Assembly (NCBI GenBank): GCA_003260075.1
Contig: QLIY01000057.1
Coordinates: 136,367-200,366 of the forward strand
From: Phallusia mammillata
Taxonomy: Eukaryota; Chordata; Ascidiacea; Phlebobranchia; Ascidiidae
Length of the DNA stretch: 64,000 bases
Direction of reading: 5' to 3'
The position numbers and the translations under genes are program-made. Below the pieces are notes generated by a model. That model saw nothing but the letters and a program-made list of their open reading frames with translations. It made no database searches and had not been told where the DNA came from. Shown here one piece after another: positions 34,353 to 51,582 of the stretch (position 1 is the first letter of the stretch; each line of letters begins with the position of its first letter).

Positions 34353-37300
34353 ATGGGACGAGTCATTCGTGCCCAGCGTAAGGGTCCAGGATCCATTTTC
34401 AAGGCTCACACGAAACACCGAAAAGGTGCTGCAAAACTTAGATCTGTCGATTTTGCGGAACGGCATGGTTATATTAAGGGAATAATAAAGGTAGGGAACC
34501 TATTCAATACAGCTACGTTTACTGAACATTTGAAGCTTGTTTTATTACCTTGCTCAGAAGAATCGTTTTGGTGATACCTAGGGTGCGGTGTGCACTTGTG
34601 TTCACAACTTCATAAGTGCATATCGTGCTCCAGATATTTCACATACCACTCTTCCGAACGTTAGTGTAATATTTTTGTAAGCTTCCATTTTAATTTACTT
34701 ATTGGCATGAAACCACATATTTGTAGAGAAACATTCAGATTTGAATACGGAACAGCAATTGTTGCTAGTAAACCATGCGAAAGGGGGGGGGGAGAACGTT
34801 AGTGTCATATTTTTGTAAGCTTCCATTATAATTTCTTTATTGGCATGAAACAACATATTTGTCGAGAAACATCAGATTTGAATACGGAACAGCAATTGTT
34901 GCTAGTAAACCATGCGAAAGTCTTAACAGTCTATTTTGTTGCAGCTCTTCGAGTGAATGTTTGCAGCATCATATGTGCATTTCTGGAAATAGACATAAGT
35001 GCATGTATGGTGCTACTAACTGATCACTATTTGTCTGAGCTCAAAACAGGTTTTAGAATAATGTTACAAGCAAAAGTGTAAGCTTTTTTGTGCACTAATT
35101 TAAGATTTCTGTGGTAATGGAAAGGATTTGGTTAACTCATGTTACACAAACTTTTATGTACAATTTTAGGACATTGTCCATGATCCAGGTAGAGGTGCAC
35201 CACTCATAAAGGTTCAGTTTCAAGACCCTTACAAATACAGGCGACGTTTGGAGACGTTTGTCGCAGTTGAGGGTAATTTCACGGGGCAGTCAATTTACTG
35301 CGGCAAGAAGGGTAAGAATGCTAGTTTTGCTTTGAATTTAATATTTATTAAATTTTACAGTTTGTATTTGTCAGACTACATACAGATATTTTCATAAGTT
35401 TAGTGTTCTGCGCACGTTTTATGCAACGCTTGTTTCGCACCTTTTTTAACTCTATTTCACCTGACTTAAGCGGATATAAATGGGTGTTACTGATGTGGCC
35501 TTCATATCACTGATGATGGCATGAGCATCTGCCGAAATGTTTGAAAAATAAAGCATGTCGCTTTCTACATATATTTGGGCTGTTATTTTTGTCATTAAAT
35601 ATATTTGTAAGGTTTTAAAGCAGTGGTTCTCAAACTCGGTTTTCGGGGCCGCATGCGGCTGGGGGGGGGGGTCTTCATGTGATTAGACGGAAACAAATTA
35701 GCATGTACACTTCATTAAAACTTTAAAAAGTGCATTTGATTTCAAAGATCTTTATTTGCGGCTACTTTTTATGAATTTGCTAGATATGTGCTTTTGCTAA
35801 CAAATCGCTGTCCAAGGTAATGTGTTAGTGAACAAAGAGTCTCAACCATAGTGCAACTTTGTGTGCAAGAAGGAATTGGGGGGGGGGCCAAAACATCTGG
35901 AAATTATGCTACGATCATTGCTCACAACCCTGACACCAAGAAAACCCGAGTAAAGTTGCCCTCAGGAGCAAAAAGGCTCATTCCATCAACCAACAGGGGG
36001 GGGGGTTAGTTTTGCTTTGAATTTAATATTTATTAAATTTTACAGTTTATATTTGTCAGACTACATACAGATCTGTTCATAAGTTTAGCGTTCTGTGCAC
36101 GTTTTATGCGACGCTTGTTTCGCACCTTTTTTAACTCTATTTCACCTGACTTAATTGGATATAAATGGGTGTTACTGATGTGGCCTTCATATCACTGATG
36201 ATGGCATGAGCATCTGCCGAAATGTTTGAAAAATAAAGCATGTCGCTTTCTACATATATTTGGGCTGTTATTTTTGTCATTAAATATATTTGTAAGGTTT
36301 TAAAGAATGGTTGAAGATACTACTATGTCTTTAACAATATTCTAACTACTTGGCTTTTGCGCAGCTCAGATTGCCATTGGAAATGTCTTGCCAGTTGGCA
36401 GTTTGCCAGAAGGAACTGTGGTCTGTGCCATGGAAGAGAAAACTGGTGACAGAGGCAAGCTTGCAAAAACATCTGGAAACTATGCTACCATCATTGCTCA
36501 CAACCCTGACACCAAGAAAACCAGAGTAAAGTTGCCCTCAGGAGCAAAAAGGCTCATTCCATCAACCAACAGGGCAATCATTGGTATGTTGTTTGACATG
36601 TTTGTTTTTTTCCCCACATTCAGACAATGGCATAATCTTCGCAATAGTTATGCTATTCGTATAATGTGGCAGAACATTTTATGCTTCCGGGGGGGGGGCG
36701 AAATGTTTGTTTTTTTCCCCCACATTCAGACAATGGCATAATCTTTGCAATAGTTATGCTATTCGTATAATGTGGCAGAACATTTTATGCTTCCTACGGC
36801 TGTCTGATCTTCATGTGGTTAGACGGAAACAAATTAGCAAGTACACTTCATTAAAATAAAAAAATGCATTTAAATTCAAAGATCTTTGTTTGTGGCTACT
36901 TATCATGAATTTGCTAGATATGTGCTTTTGCTAACAGTAACAAATCGCTGTCCAAGTTAATGTGTTAGGGAACAAAGAGTCTCAACCATAGTGCAACTTT
37001 GTGTGCAAGAAGGAATTGAAATCTTTTTGAGGTGTTTTGTCCAGTTTTGGTAATTAGTGTAAAACTTATAAATGAAGTAGTTGTAAGCAGTCGGTGGTAT
37101 TGTGGTGAGATGGCCAAGTCCACTTTTTTCATTTCAGGTGTTGTAGCTGGTGGTGGACGTATTGATAAGCCTCTGTTGAAAGCTGGAGCTGCTTATCACA
37201 AGTACAAGGCAAAACGAAACTGTTGGCCTAAAGTCCGTGGTGTTGCTATGAATGTAAGCATTAATAATATTTGCCAACATATATATATATGTGTTGGGTG

Positions 37301-37484
37301 ACACAAAGTTTACATGCTGAATTCATTTCAGCCTGTGGAGCATCCCTTTGGTGGTGGTAACCATCAGCATATTGGAACCCCGTCGACTGTACGACGTGAT
37401 GCATCACCGGGTCGCAAAGTTGGTCTCATTGCAGCCAGAAGAACTGGAAGGCTCCGTGGGTCAAGGACCAAGGACAAGGATTAA
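34353..37484 (+). CDS. RPL8: Ribosomal protein L8 (uL2), complete
   Basis: Large-subunit protein uL2 next to the peptidyl transferase centre. Exons 34353-34490, 35170-35311, 36365-36583, 37138-37253 and 37332-37484 join with consistent phases to 255 aa (human 257). The start is [11 protein letters not shown]. The conserved C-terminal loop [20 protein letters not shown] includes the histidine equivalent to bacterial L2 His229. It ends in RTKDKD. Introns 2 and 3 are inflated by duplicated pieces bounded by G runs (35661, 35878, 35996 and 36689), including an out-of-order copy of part of exon 3. The true introns are probably much shorter. AATAAA lies 35 bp after the stop (37519-37524). A TTTTAATAG acceptor-like site about 22 bp before the ATG hints at a 5' exon or trans-splicing. 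Confidence 0.96.
34783..34792 (+). repeat. G10 joint in RPL8 intron 1
   Basis: About 120 bp to the left (34664-34782) restarts to the right (34793-34920) with a few substitutions, the usual pattern of these joints. Confidence 0.7.
35510..35537 (+). repeat. Retroelement-like motif with hammerhead-type core
   Basis: CTGATGA (35510-35516), a GGCA...TGCC stem and GAAA (35534-35537) are followed by AAAAATAAAGC. A second copy at 36195-36222 arises from the duplicated intron block. The layout matches the catalytic core order of hammerhead ribozymes, but stems I and III do not pair convincingly. More likely it is the tail of an old interspersed repeat. Confidence 0.35.
35888..35995 (+). pseudogene. 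RPL8: Partial copy of RPL8 exon 3 between two G runs
   Basis: This 108-bp piece matches 36467-36575 within exon 3 except for a few synonymous substitutions. It starts right after one G10 run (35878-35887) and stops at another (35996-36005). It has no splice sites of its own and lies before the full exon. An allelic assembly fragment explains it best. Confidence 0.8.
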
Positions 37485-38393
37485 TAATGTCATGTTTCAT
37501 GCTCAGAATGATTTGTCAAATAAATCTATGCTGATGAATCAGAATTGTCTAAACATGTTGTGAAAAAGTTTAATTTTTGAGGAGGTTCTGTAGTGTGAGT
37601 GCCTAGATTTTAGTTTAATATAAAGGTACTGTTTCAACAATGTAAGTGAAACTCCACATGTTGTTCGCTGTCTTGTTGCATTTTTTAACAATGTTTTGTT
37701 ATAGGTTTACCATACTGACATGAGGAACCAAATATATTTGAGTTTTGCCAGGTGAGTGAACCTTTTTGGCAATTGACATTCATAACTTGTGAAAGTGATG
37801 ATCTTTTTGCTGAATATTATTGAAGAACTTTAGAGGCTGTTTCTGATTCACAGCATTAAAAAAGTGTGGTACAATAGTATGAAATCTGCAACTACCAAAA
37901 GCAATGTTTTGTTTTCAGGTGCTCGGCAACCTTTGTGTGTAGGATTTGAAATGTAACATGTGTCCTGTTTTGTTTTATGACCAAGCTGAATGTTTTACAA
38001 AGAATCTTCGTTTTTAAGGTAGATTATTGTTTGTATATTATGTGTTCTTCAGCCACACAAATTTCAGGCAACAACTTGGTCATTTGACAGCCATGTTGTG
38101 TTCATCTGTGTGGGATATTAATCCATTTGCTATTTGATCTCACTTGCCCATAGTGCAAATCACTTAGTATTGGGTACAATTGAGTGCATAACAGAAACAA
38201 GATTAAGTGAAACAACATCTTGTTGTAAACGATACTAATGTGTTTTCTTTACTTTTAGAACTGCTCGAAGTTGTATGAGATGGAAGAAGGGGGGGGGGGA
38301 CATAACAGAAACAAGATTAAGTGAAACAACATCTTGTTGTAAAAGATACTAATGCGTTTTCTTTACTTTTAGAACTGCTCGAAGTTGTATGAG
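37485..38393. other. RPL8 3' flank and MAD2L2 5' region
   Basis: After the RPL8 AATAAA (37519) the sequence is unique, without recognisable exons. A joint at 38289-38299 (G11) repeats about 100 bp (38190-38288, 38300-38400), including the first nucleotides of the MAD2L2 coding exon. A splice-acceptor-like CTTTTAG precedes that exon in both copies. Confidence 0.5.
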
Positions 38394-39430
38394 ATGGAAG
38401 AAGATTTTTCTGTTGACATAAAGGATGATGACCTAAACAAGCTTCAATTGCCTTCAAATGTGCTACAAGATCTTGATGAAAGCAGCAAACATGAAAGTAT
38501 GTTTTAACAAAATGTCTACCACAAAAAACAACAATGCAAAAATGATGATCTTTTAAACTGACATCTTTGATGACATTCAAGAGGCTGTTTCTGAAATGCA
38601 CTTTAAAGTGTAAATGTTAAGATTTTAATTCCCTAAAACCAATTGGTTGTTTTATTTATTACAGTTACAGCAGATTTGATTTGCGAATTCTTGCAAGTTG
38701 CTGTTCATCAAATTTTGTACATGAGGTCTCTTTATCCAAAAGCTGTCTTTGTCAAACGAAAAAAGTATGGGATTCCAGTGTTCATGTCTTGCCATCCACA
38801 GATCAATTCATACATTGACAACGTAATAGACTCACTAAAGGCTGCATTTGCAAAGGTTAGTTGTCCCAAATAGATGTTGTACAACCAACAGTCATAACCA
38901 ATGTAGTTTTATGTAGGATGCAATCCAGAAGGTAGTTGTGGTGATAACAGAGGACGCAACAATACAAGAAAGTTTTGTTTTTGAAATAAATCACATGGTG
39001 CCAAGTTGCAGGTAAACGGTCAAATTGCGATGTGATACTGTGTATGTATGGTGTAAAAACTGAACACATTTTAAAAGGTCTGATGATTTGCTCATTGAGT
39101 TAGAACAATCTTTTCGAGATGCTGTTGTAAAGTTATTTTCATCTAACGAACTATTGAAAATTCCATCACAGAATCTTACATTTGAGGTGAGTTACTTATT
39201 GTGTTGTGTGCTTGTATACCAATCCAAATTTTTGATTTTTTTTCGGTTAGATTCATGCACATGTTCGCTCCAGCAGCCTCTTTGATCTGTTTCACAGTGA
39301 AGACTCTGCCATAAAATGGGTGAAATGTGATGCTGAGGCAACCGACCCTGCACAAAACTTGTTGCCAGTCAAGTCTATTTCACATTCCTCTTTGTTACAA
39401 ATGCAATTGTTTATTATTAAGTCGCAATAA
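38394..39430 (+). CDS. MAD2L2: MAD2L2 / REV7 HORMA-domain protein, complete
   Basis: Accessory subunit of DNA polymerase zeta (with REV3) and of shieldin; HORMA fold that traps partner peptides with a seatbelt. Exons 38394-38496, 38665-38855, 38917-39011, 39078-39186 and 39251-39430 are all in phase, 225 aa (human 211). Diagnostic blocks are ADLICEFLQVAVHQILYMR (human ADVLCEFLEVAVHLILYVR), FVKRKKYGIPVFMSCHP and LLPVKSISHSSLLQMQLFI. There is an acidic N-terminal extension of about 34 residues not found in human. The exon could also begin upstream, because the frame is open to an acceptor at about 38372. The TAA stop sits within AATAAA (39426-39431). Confidence 0.93.
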
Positions 39431-39431
39431 A
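39426..39431 (+). terminator. Polyadenylation signal of MAD2L2 overlapping the stop
   Basis: AATAAA at 39426-39431 contains the stop codon TAA (39428-39430), the same arrangement as in the mS38 gene of this window. Confidence 0.45.
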
Positions 39432-39589
39432 TACTGCGATGTTTTCTTTAATATTAGTTCAGTGCTGTTGAAGCACATTTCAGACGCCAGGAAACAAAAG
39501 AGTAGTATTTTGTTTTTTTGGCAAATTAGCCAATTTTTATCAAAAAATAGGGTAAAACTATTTGCGGAACCAGGAAAAGTGGCATTGAC

Positions 39590-40076
39590 CATTGTTTCCC
39601 AAACACTGGTGGTTAATTCATTGGCCCCCTTTTGCTGGTCCCACCAACCTTGCTTTCTTGTTGGCCGCGGTCACATAACTCGTTATACAGACGAATCCGG
39701 TTAATCGCGTATCTCGTTGAAAATCGATGCGAATATCCGGTTTATGCGATTAATCGGACGATTTTCTTAACAAACGAAGGGCGACGGTTTGGGATTCTTA
39801 ATTGTGATGCAATTAAACGGATTCGTCTGTATACGCAATTACGGTATAGCTGCAGCGCGTTCAACCATCATCCACCAATTGTGTTCTTCACTATTTTCAG
39901 CTCCATAACGTTGCGCAGCTATTTCCGACTTGGTGATTGTGACGCGGTGTTCATCAAGCGATATAAACTCCCCTCTCTCTCTCAAACTATGAGTCGCTAT
40001 CCAAAGTTGGGTTACCTGTTTTTGTTACAAGGGTACATATATTTAGGTCGCGCCAAAAAAGGGAACCACTGGCGTA
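39590..40076. mobile_element. Degenerate hAT-like element with a nested MITE
   Basis: The right end AAAGGGAACCACTGG is a hAT-type terminus; the left end around GTTTCCCAAACACTGG is degenerate and no target duplication is clear. The internal segment about 39838-39960 (ATTTCCGACTTGGTGATTG) recurs at about 63600-63720 in a CYP intron, so this is a dispersed family. Confidence 0.45.
39688..39829. mobile_element. Tc1/mariner (pogo-like) MITE, TA target duplication
   Basis: Inverted termini CAGACGAATCCGGTTAATCG and the complement of CAGACGAATCCGTTTAATTG; TA lies on both sides (39686-39687 and 39830-39831). It is 142 bp long with no coding capacity, inserted in the surrounding hAT-like element. Confidence 0.7.
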
Positions 40077-41022
40077 GAGTATCCTACTGCTTCTTATAAA
40101 ACAAAATATGACGTTACATGTATCCGAAGTCTGCCGATTTATGTAAAGATTAAGAAAACTACCGAATACCGCATTAGGCTGCCCAAAGTTTATATCAGTC
40201 CACTTCAGCCTTTTGTTTAAAATTATGTTCAATTAATTCATACAGGCAGGTTTACCTAAGATATGAAGCAAAAATGCGAACGACCGTGAAGAGATGATGG
40301 TGATGATGCTTTCCCTATACCATAAATAAAACAAACGATTTTGTGGACATGGCCTAGCCCTAGGCAGCTAGGCTATATGCATTGAAGCCAATACTAAGGT
40401 CAATAACGACGCAAGTCAAAACTACACACGTTTTTACAAACAACAACAATCTTTTTTGATTTTTAAGACGTCATCCATCAAAACTAGGACAAACCACAAA
40501 AGGGATATGGCAACTCTGTAGACTACGAGGCTTATATGTTGGTCATGACGTTGCCAAAATAACCTAACCTTGGTGCAGGTCGAATCCATTCCTGAATCAA
40601 CGCAAAATGACACTTAAATTTTACCGCAACTGCCTCGTGTTCATAAGGTTGTCGTGTGCGTTCTCATCCAATTGGACTGCTAGTGTTTCCCTAAACACGA
40701 AACTTGGGTGACTTCACCTTACGATTCGAAAATCCCGCATAAAAATAACGGTCATAAACTGAATGGTCCGGCGCACTTGTAACCAGGGAGTCGAACCGGA
40801 ACTGAACCCGAACCCGCGAACCGGTTTGAGCGGTTAATTTCATTAAACCCGACCCGAACCCGAACCGCTAATGACGATTTTTAAACAACCCCAACCGGAG
40901 TTGAACCCTATTTTTTGTTTGGCGTTGGACCCGAACCGGAACTGAACCAGAAAACAATTGATCAGTCCGTTTTATACTTGGTGATTTTTTTTCAAAACAG
41001 CGCACTGAAAAACACGTTAGAT

Positions 41023-41716
41023 CAGGGGTGTCAAACTTGTGGGGTTCGGGGGCCACATTGCAGTTTGGAAATTATGCCGAGGGCCGCATGTGATTTTTTT
41101 AAACCAGTTTTATACACTTAAACAACCATTTCGCTACGACGGCCGCATTGCAGATCCTCATTTCACCAACAGTCGCCAATTACCTGCTGGTGTTTGTATG
41201 TATATACCATCTATTTACGCATCAAAAGTCTAGATTAATTTCCAACATGACGCACAGAGTGAGCTGCACAGTGTGAAGATCAGTTTTAACTGTTTATTAC
41301 ATCATAATCTATATTGTGACGCTTTTAGTACCGGTTTTTCGCATTGTTTGCACACAATAAGCCTACAAAAAAGTCTGACGCACATGACTGCTAGTTCTCC
41401 AGTAACATAAAATCTGTTTAGAGCAGTGGATTTTTAATTACATTACGGCCGACAGTACACATATTTTTATAAACATGTTCAAGGCCGCACAAACTCTTCT
41501 CTGCGGCCGCATGTGGCCGTACGGCCGCAGGTTGTACACCCTTGATTGAAACATAACGCTTTGAGAAACGGTTTAATTACCATCGTTTCTATTCATAACA
41601 TATGAGTTTTTATTTATAAATTCAATTTGTGTAAATGTCTGTTGAGTGTTCGTGGGCCGCATTGGAGGGCTTTGTGGGCCGCATGCGGCCCGCGGGCCTC
41701 GAGTTTGACACCCCTG
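41023..41716. mobile_element. hAT (Charlie-like) element, TSD CGTTAGAT
   Basis: It starts CAGGGGTGTCAAACTTG and ends AGTTTGACACCCCTG, with repeated GGGCCGCATG motifs near both ends. An exact 8-bp duplication CGTTAGAT flanks it (41015-41022 and 41717-41724). No transposase frame was recognised. Its inner part (about 41390-41475) recurs at 41928-42012 just before the long G tract. Confidence 0.9.
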
Positions 41717-42012
41717 CGTTAGATAACACTTTTGAACAAAATCTTTGCATTTATACGAGCCTTGACATATCACATATGTGACATATGTCATATTTTTTGC
41801 CATGAGCAATCTGTTCCAGCAACTCCGTGTTCGTAGAAAATACTTTAGTGCATCACGACAGCCCGGGTGTGGGTTTAGGCTACTTTTACTTTTAGCAGGG
41901 ATTTGGCGTGTAATTGGGGGGGGGGGGCAGCTAGTTCTCCAGTAACCCAAAATCTGTTTAGAGAAGTGGATTTTTAATTACATTACGGCCGACAGTACAC
42001 ATATTTTTATAA

Positions 42013-42105
<93 letters not shown>
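42013..42105 (+). repeat. 93-nt uninterrupted G tract
   Basis: Pure G homopolymer between a repeated transposon fragment (41928-42012) and unrelated sequence starting CTAGGCCTACG. It is the longest of three such tracts; this is implausible as accurate genomic sequence and most likely an assembly joint. Confidence 0.8.
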
Positions 42106-42238
42106 CTAGGCCTACGTATAGGAATTAGTAACTATATGTTACTTGCTTTAGTTCGTTCGAATACGAGCGTAAGTGTTTGACATAAACTTGCTTAATTTTT
42201 TTTACAGCATCCCTTGAACCAAATGATAGACCCATAGG

Positions 42239-42624
42239 CAGGGTTGCCATCGACTTGAAACCAAAAATAAGGACAACCGAAAAAAATTTTTTTTTACACA
42301 AAACAAAACAAACGTTTTTGAACAAATCTTTGCATTTATACGAGACGTGACATATCATATGCAATATTTTAGCAAAAACAATCTGTTCCACCCACTCCTT
42401 GTTTGTAGAAAATACTTGCATCTCACAACAGCTCAGGTCTAGGTTTTCTTTTACTTGTAGCATTTCACTAAGTATGTTCCTTGTAATTATTAAAAATAAG
42501 ACAAAAGAAGGACTCAAGTCAAAAATAAGGACATTTCTTAGAAATAAGGACAATGAACTTTTCTAAGACATAGCCCTTCAAAATAAGGACAAATCTTAGA
42601 AATAAGGACGGTATGGCAACCCTG
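42239..42624. mobile_element. hAT-type MITE, TSD CCCATAGG
   Basis: It begins CAGGGTTGCCAT and ends ATGGCAACCCTG, flanked by exact CCCATAGG (42231-42238 and 42625-42632). The inner part is rich in AATAAGGACA repeats. A second full member lies in inverse orientation in the first NME7 intron, and fragments of its centre are present at about 41725-41910 and 45440-45650. Confidence 0.88.
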
Positions 42625-42777
42625 CCCATAGGCCTATTGCGTCCGTGAACCCCACGTTAAGAAATACAGGACTGCAACATTTTACTGTAATCTTACTACA
42701 GAGTCAATGTGTAAAGTTATTCGTTTTCGCGTTAAACAGAGCACAAATCAGTTCTAACGCTTTGAAAAAATAAAAAC

Positions 42778-42803
42778 TGCACTGCCCGGGAATCGAACCC
42801 GGG
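42778..42803 (-). pseudogene. 3' fragment of tRNA-Gly, cut by a G run
   Basis: Acceptor strand and T arm of the tRNA at 43177-43247, identical as far as CCCGGG, where the sequence runs into G (42801-42811). About 140 bp of flank is shared as well, so this is a truncated copy of the same locus. Confidence 0.75.
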
Positions 42804-43176
42804 GGGGGGGGCGTTGTAGCATTTCACTAAGTATGTTCCTTGTAATTGTTAAAAATAAGACAAAAGAAGGACTCATCACTCAAGTAAAAAATAAGGACAT
42901 TTCTTAGAAATAAGGACAGTGAACTTTTCTAATACATAGCCCTTCAAAATAAGGACAAATCTTAGAAGGGGGGGGGGTAGGCCTACGTATAGGAATTAGT
43001 AGGCTAACTATAATTTTGACAGACCCATAGGCCTATTGCTTCCGTGAACCCCACGTTAAGAAATACAGGACTGGAACATTTTACTGTAATCTTACCACAG
43101 AGTTAATGTGTAAAGTTATTCGTTTTCGTGTTAAACAGAGCACAAATCAGTTGTAACGCTTTGAAAAAATAAAAAC

Positions 43177-43247
43177 TGCACTGCCCGGGAATCGAACCCG
43201 GGTCGCAAGAATGGGAATCTTGCATGATACCACTACACCAGCAGTGC
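43177..43247 (-). tRNA. tRNA-Gly (anticodon CCC)
   Basis: The reverse strand folds as a complete cloverleaf: acceptor GCACTGC/GCAGTGC, D arm with GGTGTAGTGGTATC (A box), anticodon stem CAAGA/TCTTG with loop TTCCCAT (anticodon CCC), and T arm CCCGGGTTCGAATCCCGGG (B box). It closely matches animal tRNA-Gly-CCC. There is no intron; CCA is not encoded. Confidence 0.95.
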
Positions 43248-44461
<1,214 letters not shown>

Positions 44462-45094
44462 TAAATTTAGTTTTTTTCTCTATAAAATCTTGTTATCTAG
44501 GACATTGTTTGTTTAAGCACAAAGCACTCTTAAATCGATTCCCCAGAAGCTTAACAGTAAATTTAGCATCAATTTAATGTAAACTAAATTAATAATTTTG
44601 TTACCGAAAAAGGAAAACCTACATCTGAAAGTGTTTAGGACCCAGTATGGATAGTATGGCAGCTGCACACCCGAGACTATTTTTGACGGTTATTTTGAGA
44701 TTTTGTTAAATATTTGTAAATTTTTCTTGGTGAAGTGCACACTTGACTGGTTCGTGTACACCCTAAAATTTCTTCTTGCACACTTGCACACTTAAAAATT
44801 CTTCGTGCACACCCGAGATCTCGGCGAAATGTGCCATAAAATCCAATGTGGGTTAGGACTAAGTCACTTCGTTACAAATATACAGCGGTTCTCAAACTTG
44901 GGTCAGCAAAGTGATGTTAGAGGGCCACGAGGAGCTTAAAGTATTTCCACAATCTTATGTAATATCAGATCTTGCAACTATATCCGAGTGTCCTATAACA
45001 CAAAGTTCTCTTTTTTCCCATTTTTGAGTAACAAAAGATGTTATGGTTCGCGCACAATATTAATACTGTTTTATTCTGGATTTGATATATTCCC

Positions 45095-45095
<1 letters not shown>

Positions 45096-45125
<30 letters not shown>
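45096..45125. repeat. TA microsatellite in CDC42 intron 1 (two copies)
   Basis: (AT)n of about 30 bp at 45096-45125, with a counterpart at about 47418-47443 that differs in length. The difference is what two alleles of one locus would show. Confidence 0.7.
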
Positions 45126-45128
<3 letters not shown>

Positions 45129-46617
45129 CTCATCAAAGTAATGTTCCGAAGCAAAACAAANACTCTTACGGACTTTAAAAACTTGATCGGGAGCGTCCTG
45201 GATTCGACCTATGTTAAAACACATAAAAATATCAGTTTAATGGCGGCCAGGCGCGTTGCCCGGATAAAAGAGATCATAAGGTTAATAGCCTACTACACTT
45301 TCATCGCCTTAATAAGACGGGTTTGTAAATTAATGCTCGCAAATAAAATACAGCATATAGCTATAGGCATGGTTGCAATCGACATGGAATCCGGAATAAC
45401 TATATATAACCGAATTGAATTTTCATACCAACCGAAATAAACGTTTTTGAACAAATCTTTGCATTTATACCTGCCTTGACATATCACATATGTGACATAG
45501 GTCATATTTTTTGCCATGAGCAATCTGTTCCAGCAGCTCCTTGTTCGTAGAAAATACTTAGTGCATCACGATTCACTACAGCCCGGAGGTGGGTTTAGGC
45601 TACTTTTACTTTTAGCAGGGATTTGGCGTGTAATTGATAAAAATAAGATAAAATAAAACAATTGACGCGTACCGAACTAATGCTTATCTGAATGGGTCCC
45701 AAGACAGGTCATAATCACAACATTAGTATGAAAGAAATCTATCAGACTAGGCTAGGCCGGGCTCCTCTAAAATACGCAATCTACGCAATCTACGCAATCT
45801 ACTTATAAAACGTATGCAACTTTTTAAAATGTTGACGGTTAGGGCTTTTAGGNCATGAAAGCGTGACGACGTAAAGGAAAAAGAACAATGCACCGTCGCG
45901 TCTCCAGTGAAATCATACATTACGTCATAAAATGAGCACAGCTTTCTATCTTCTTTTATCTTACACGTTTCTCGACGAAACAGTCACCAATATGTGTGGG
46001 TTAGAATCGCTTTACCAACAATGTATTTGTAAGTCACCAAGAAAAGTTTTCTGTCAAAAAGTTTCACAAGAAGCGCCATTAGCTTAGTGTAGCGCTTCGG
46101 TTATAAACTGTTGGAGAATTTTACTGTTGAGTGGAAAGATTCACTTACGCCCTAGTAAATATAACCCGGAACTGATCGGCGTAATATTAGAAACGGAAAT
46201 GCTTGTTGTAGTTTGTTAGTACTTAATAACGGACGTACTTTTGACATGTGTTACAATTTGATTCTATTAACATGTGTGGACTGCTGTGTTAGTGTCAAGT
46301 GTGATAGGCTAGCCGCAAGCCACACCCATTTAGCCCGTTGCCGTGTTCGACTTCGCAGTTTACTTTTTTTGGTTATACACAGAACTGGCAGATACCAGCA
46401 GTTCATGTTTCAAATATTTTTTGTTTTTCAAAACTTCACTGTGTTACATCAACTAAACAAAATGTTATTTATATTCTTGCCATTAATAGTTTTTTGTATC
46501 AATTACTAAAAGGAACTTTGTGCTTTAGGTAGAGCTTTATTGTGTGAGAAAATGTTTATCAAAGTTATACATGATATTAAAATCATGTCTATGTATGGTT
46601 TGTCACTTACATTGTAG

Positions 46618-50670
<4,053 letters not shown>

Positions 50671-51413
50671 TTCTTACAAACTCTCTTCCATATGTATTTC
50701 ATGGTAACCGCCCACTTGATAGCAACAGCATGGATTTAAGTTGAACCTTTAAATTCCAAATTACAAGTTTTTGTTGAAAACACTACTCTAAAATTTTTGT
50801 TGACTGTTAAGCAAACTCATACATTAATGATAAATTAAACATGTGTGCGCTTAAAATGCTAAATGTTTTTTGTTTTTAATACAATGTGCATGCCCGCAGT
50901 GATTACTGATCTAGTTTCATTTTGGTTTGGTTGATTATAATCAGTAAGCGGACAACTTGTATGCCAGCAACAGGTCTAATATTCACTTTTCATTGCAAAA
51001 GAAGTGGTTTGCTTGGCTATGAATCATCAGATGATTTTACACATGTCAAGCTAAGATAAAATGCTGTGTATTGCGTTGCAAACTAATGTGAATTTAGTGA
51101 CTCACTTTTGAGAGTCCAATTTTGTAATACTCCACTATTATAAGTCAACTGGCAAGAAATTTGTCACCTAACAGGCATTAAGAGCCCTGTATTTGCAGTA
51201 TAACTATTGCACATTTTGTTTTCTTTGTACTATTCATGTTTTTGATTCATTGAGTTGAGTATTCTATGCACTAGTTTTGTTTCCAGTGCCATAGGGCAAA
51301 ATATTGTTACAATGAGCTTCAATATTTTGCTTTGTTTAGTTCACTAGTATTTTGCAAATCTTTGTTTTTTTGAAAGAGCATGTACTAAATTGTACTTTTA
51401 TTCCAGATCATGT

Positions 51414-51419
51414 AATAAA
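51414..51419 (+). terminator. Polyadenylation signal for the CALV isoform of CDC42
   Basis: AATAAA between the two alternative last exons, about 745 bp after the first stop and 75 bp before the second terminal exon; placed to end transcripts that use the upstream exon. Confidence 0.4.
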
Positions 51420-51468
51420 TAGTCACTGCTGTATTTCGTTACATAACAATTGATTATACTTGTGTTAA

Positions 51469-51582
<114 letters not shown>

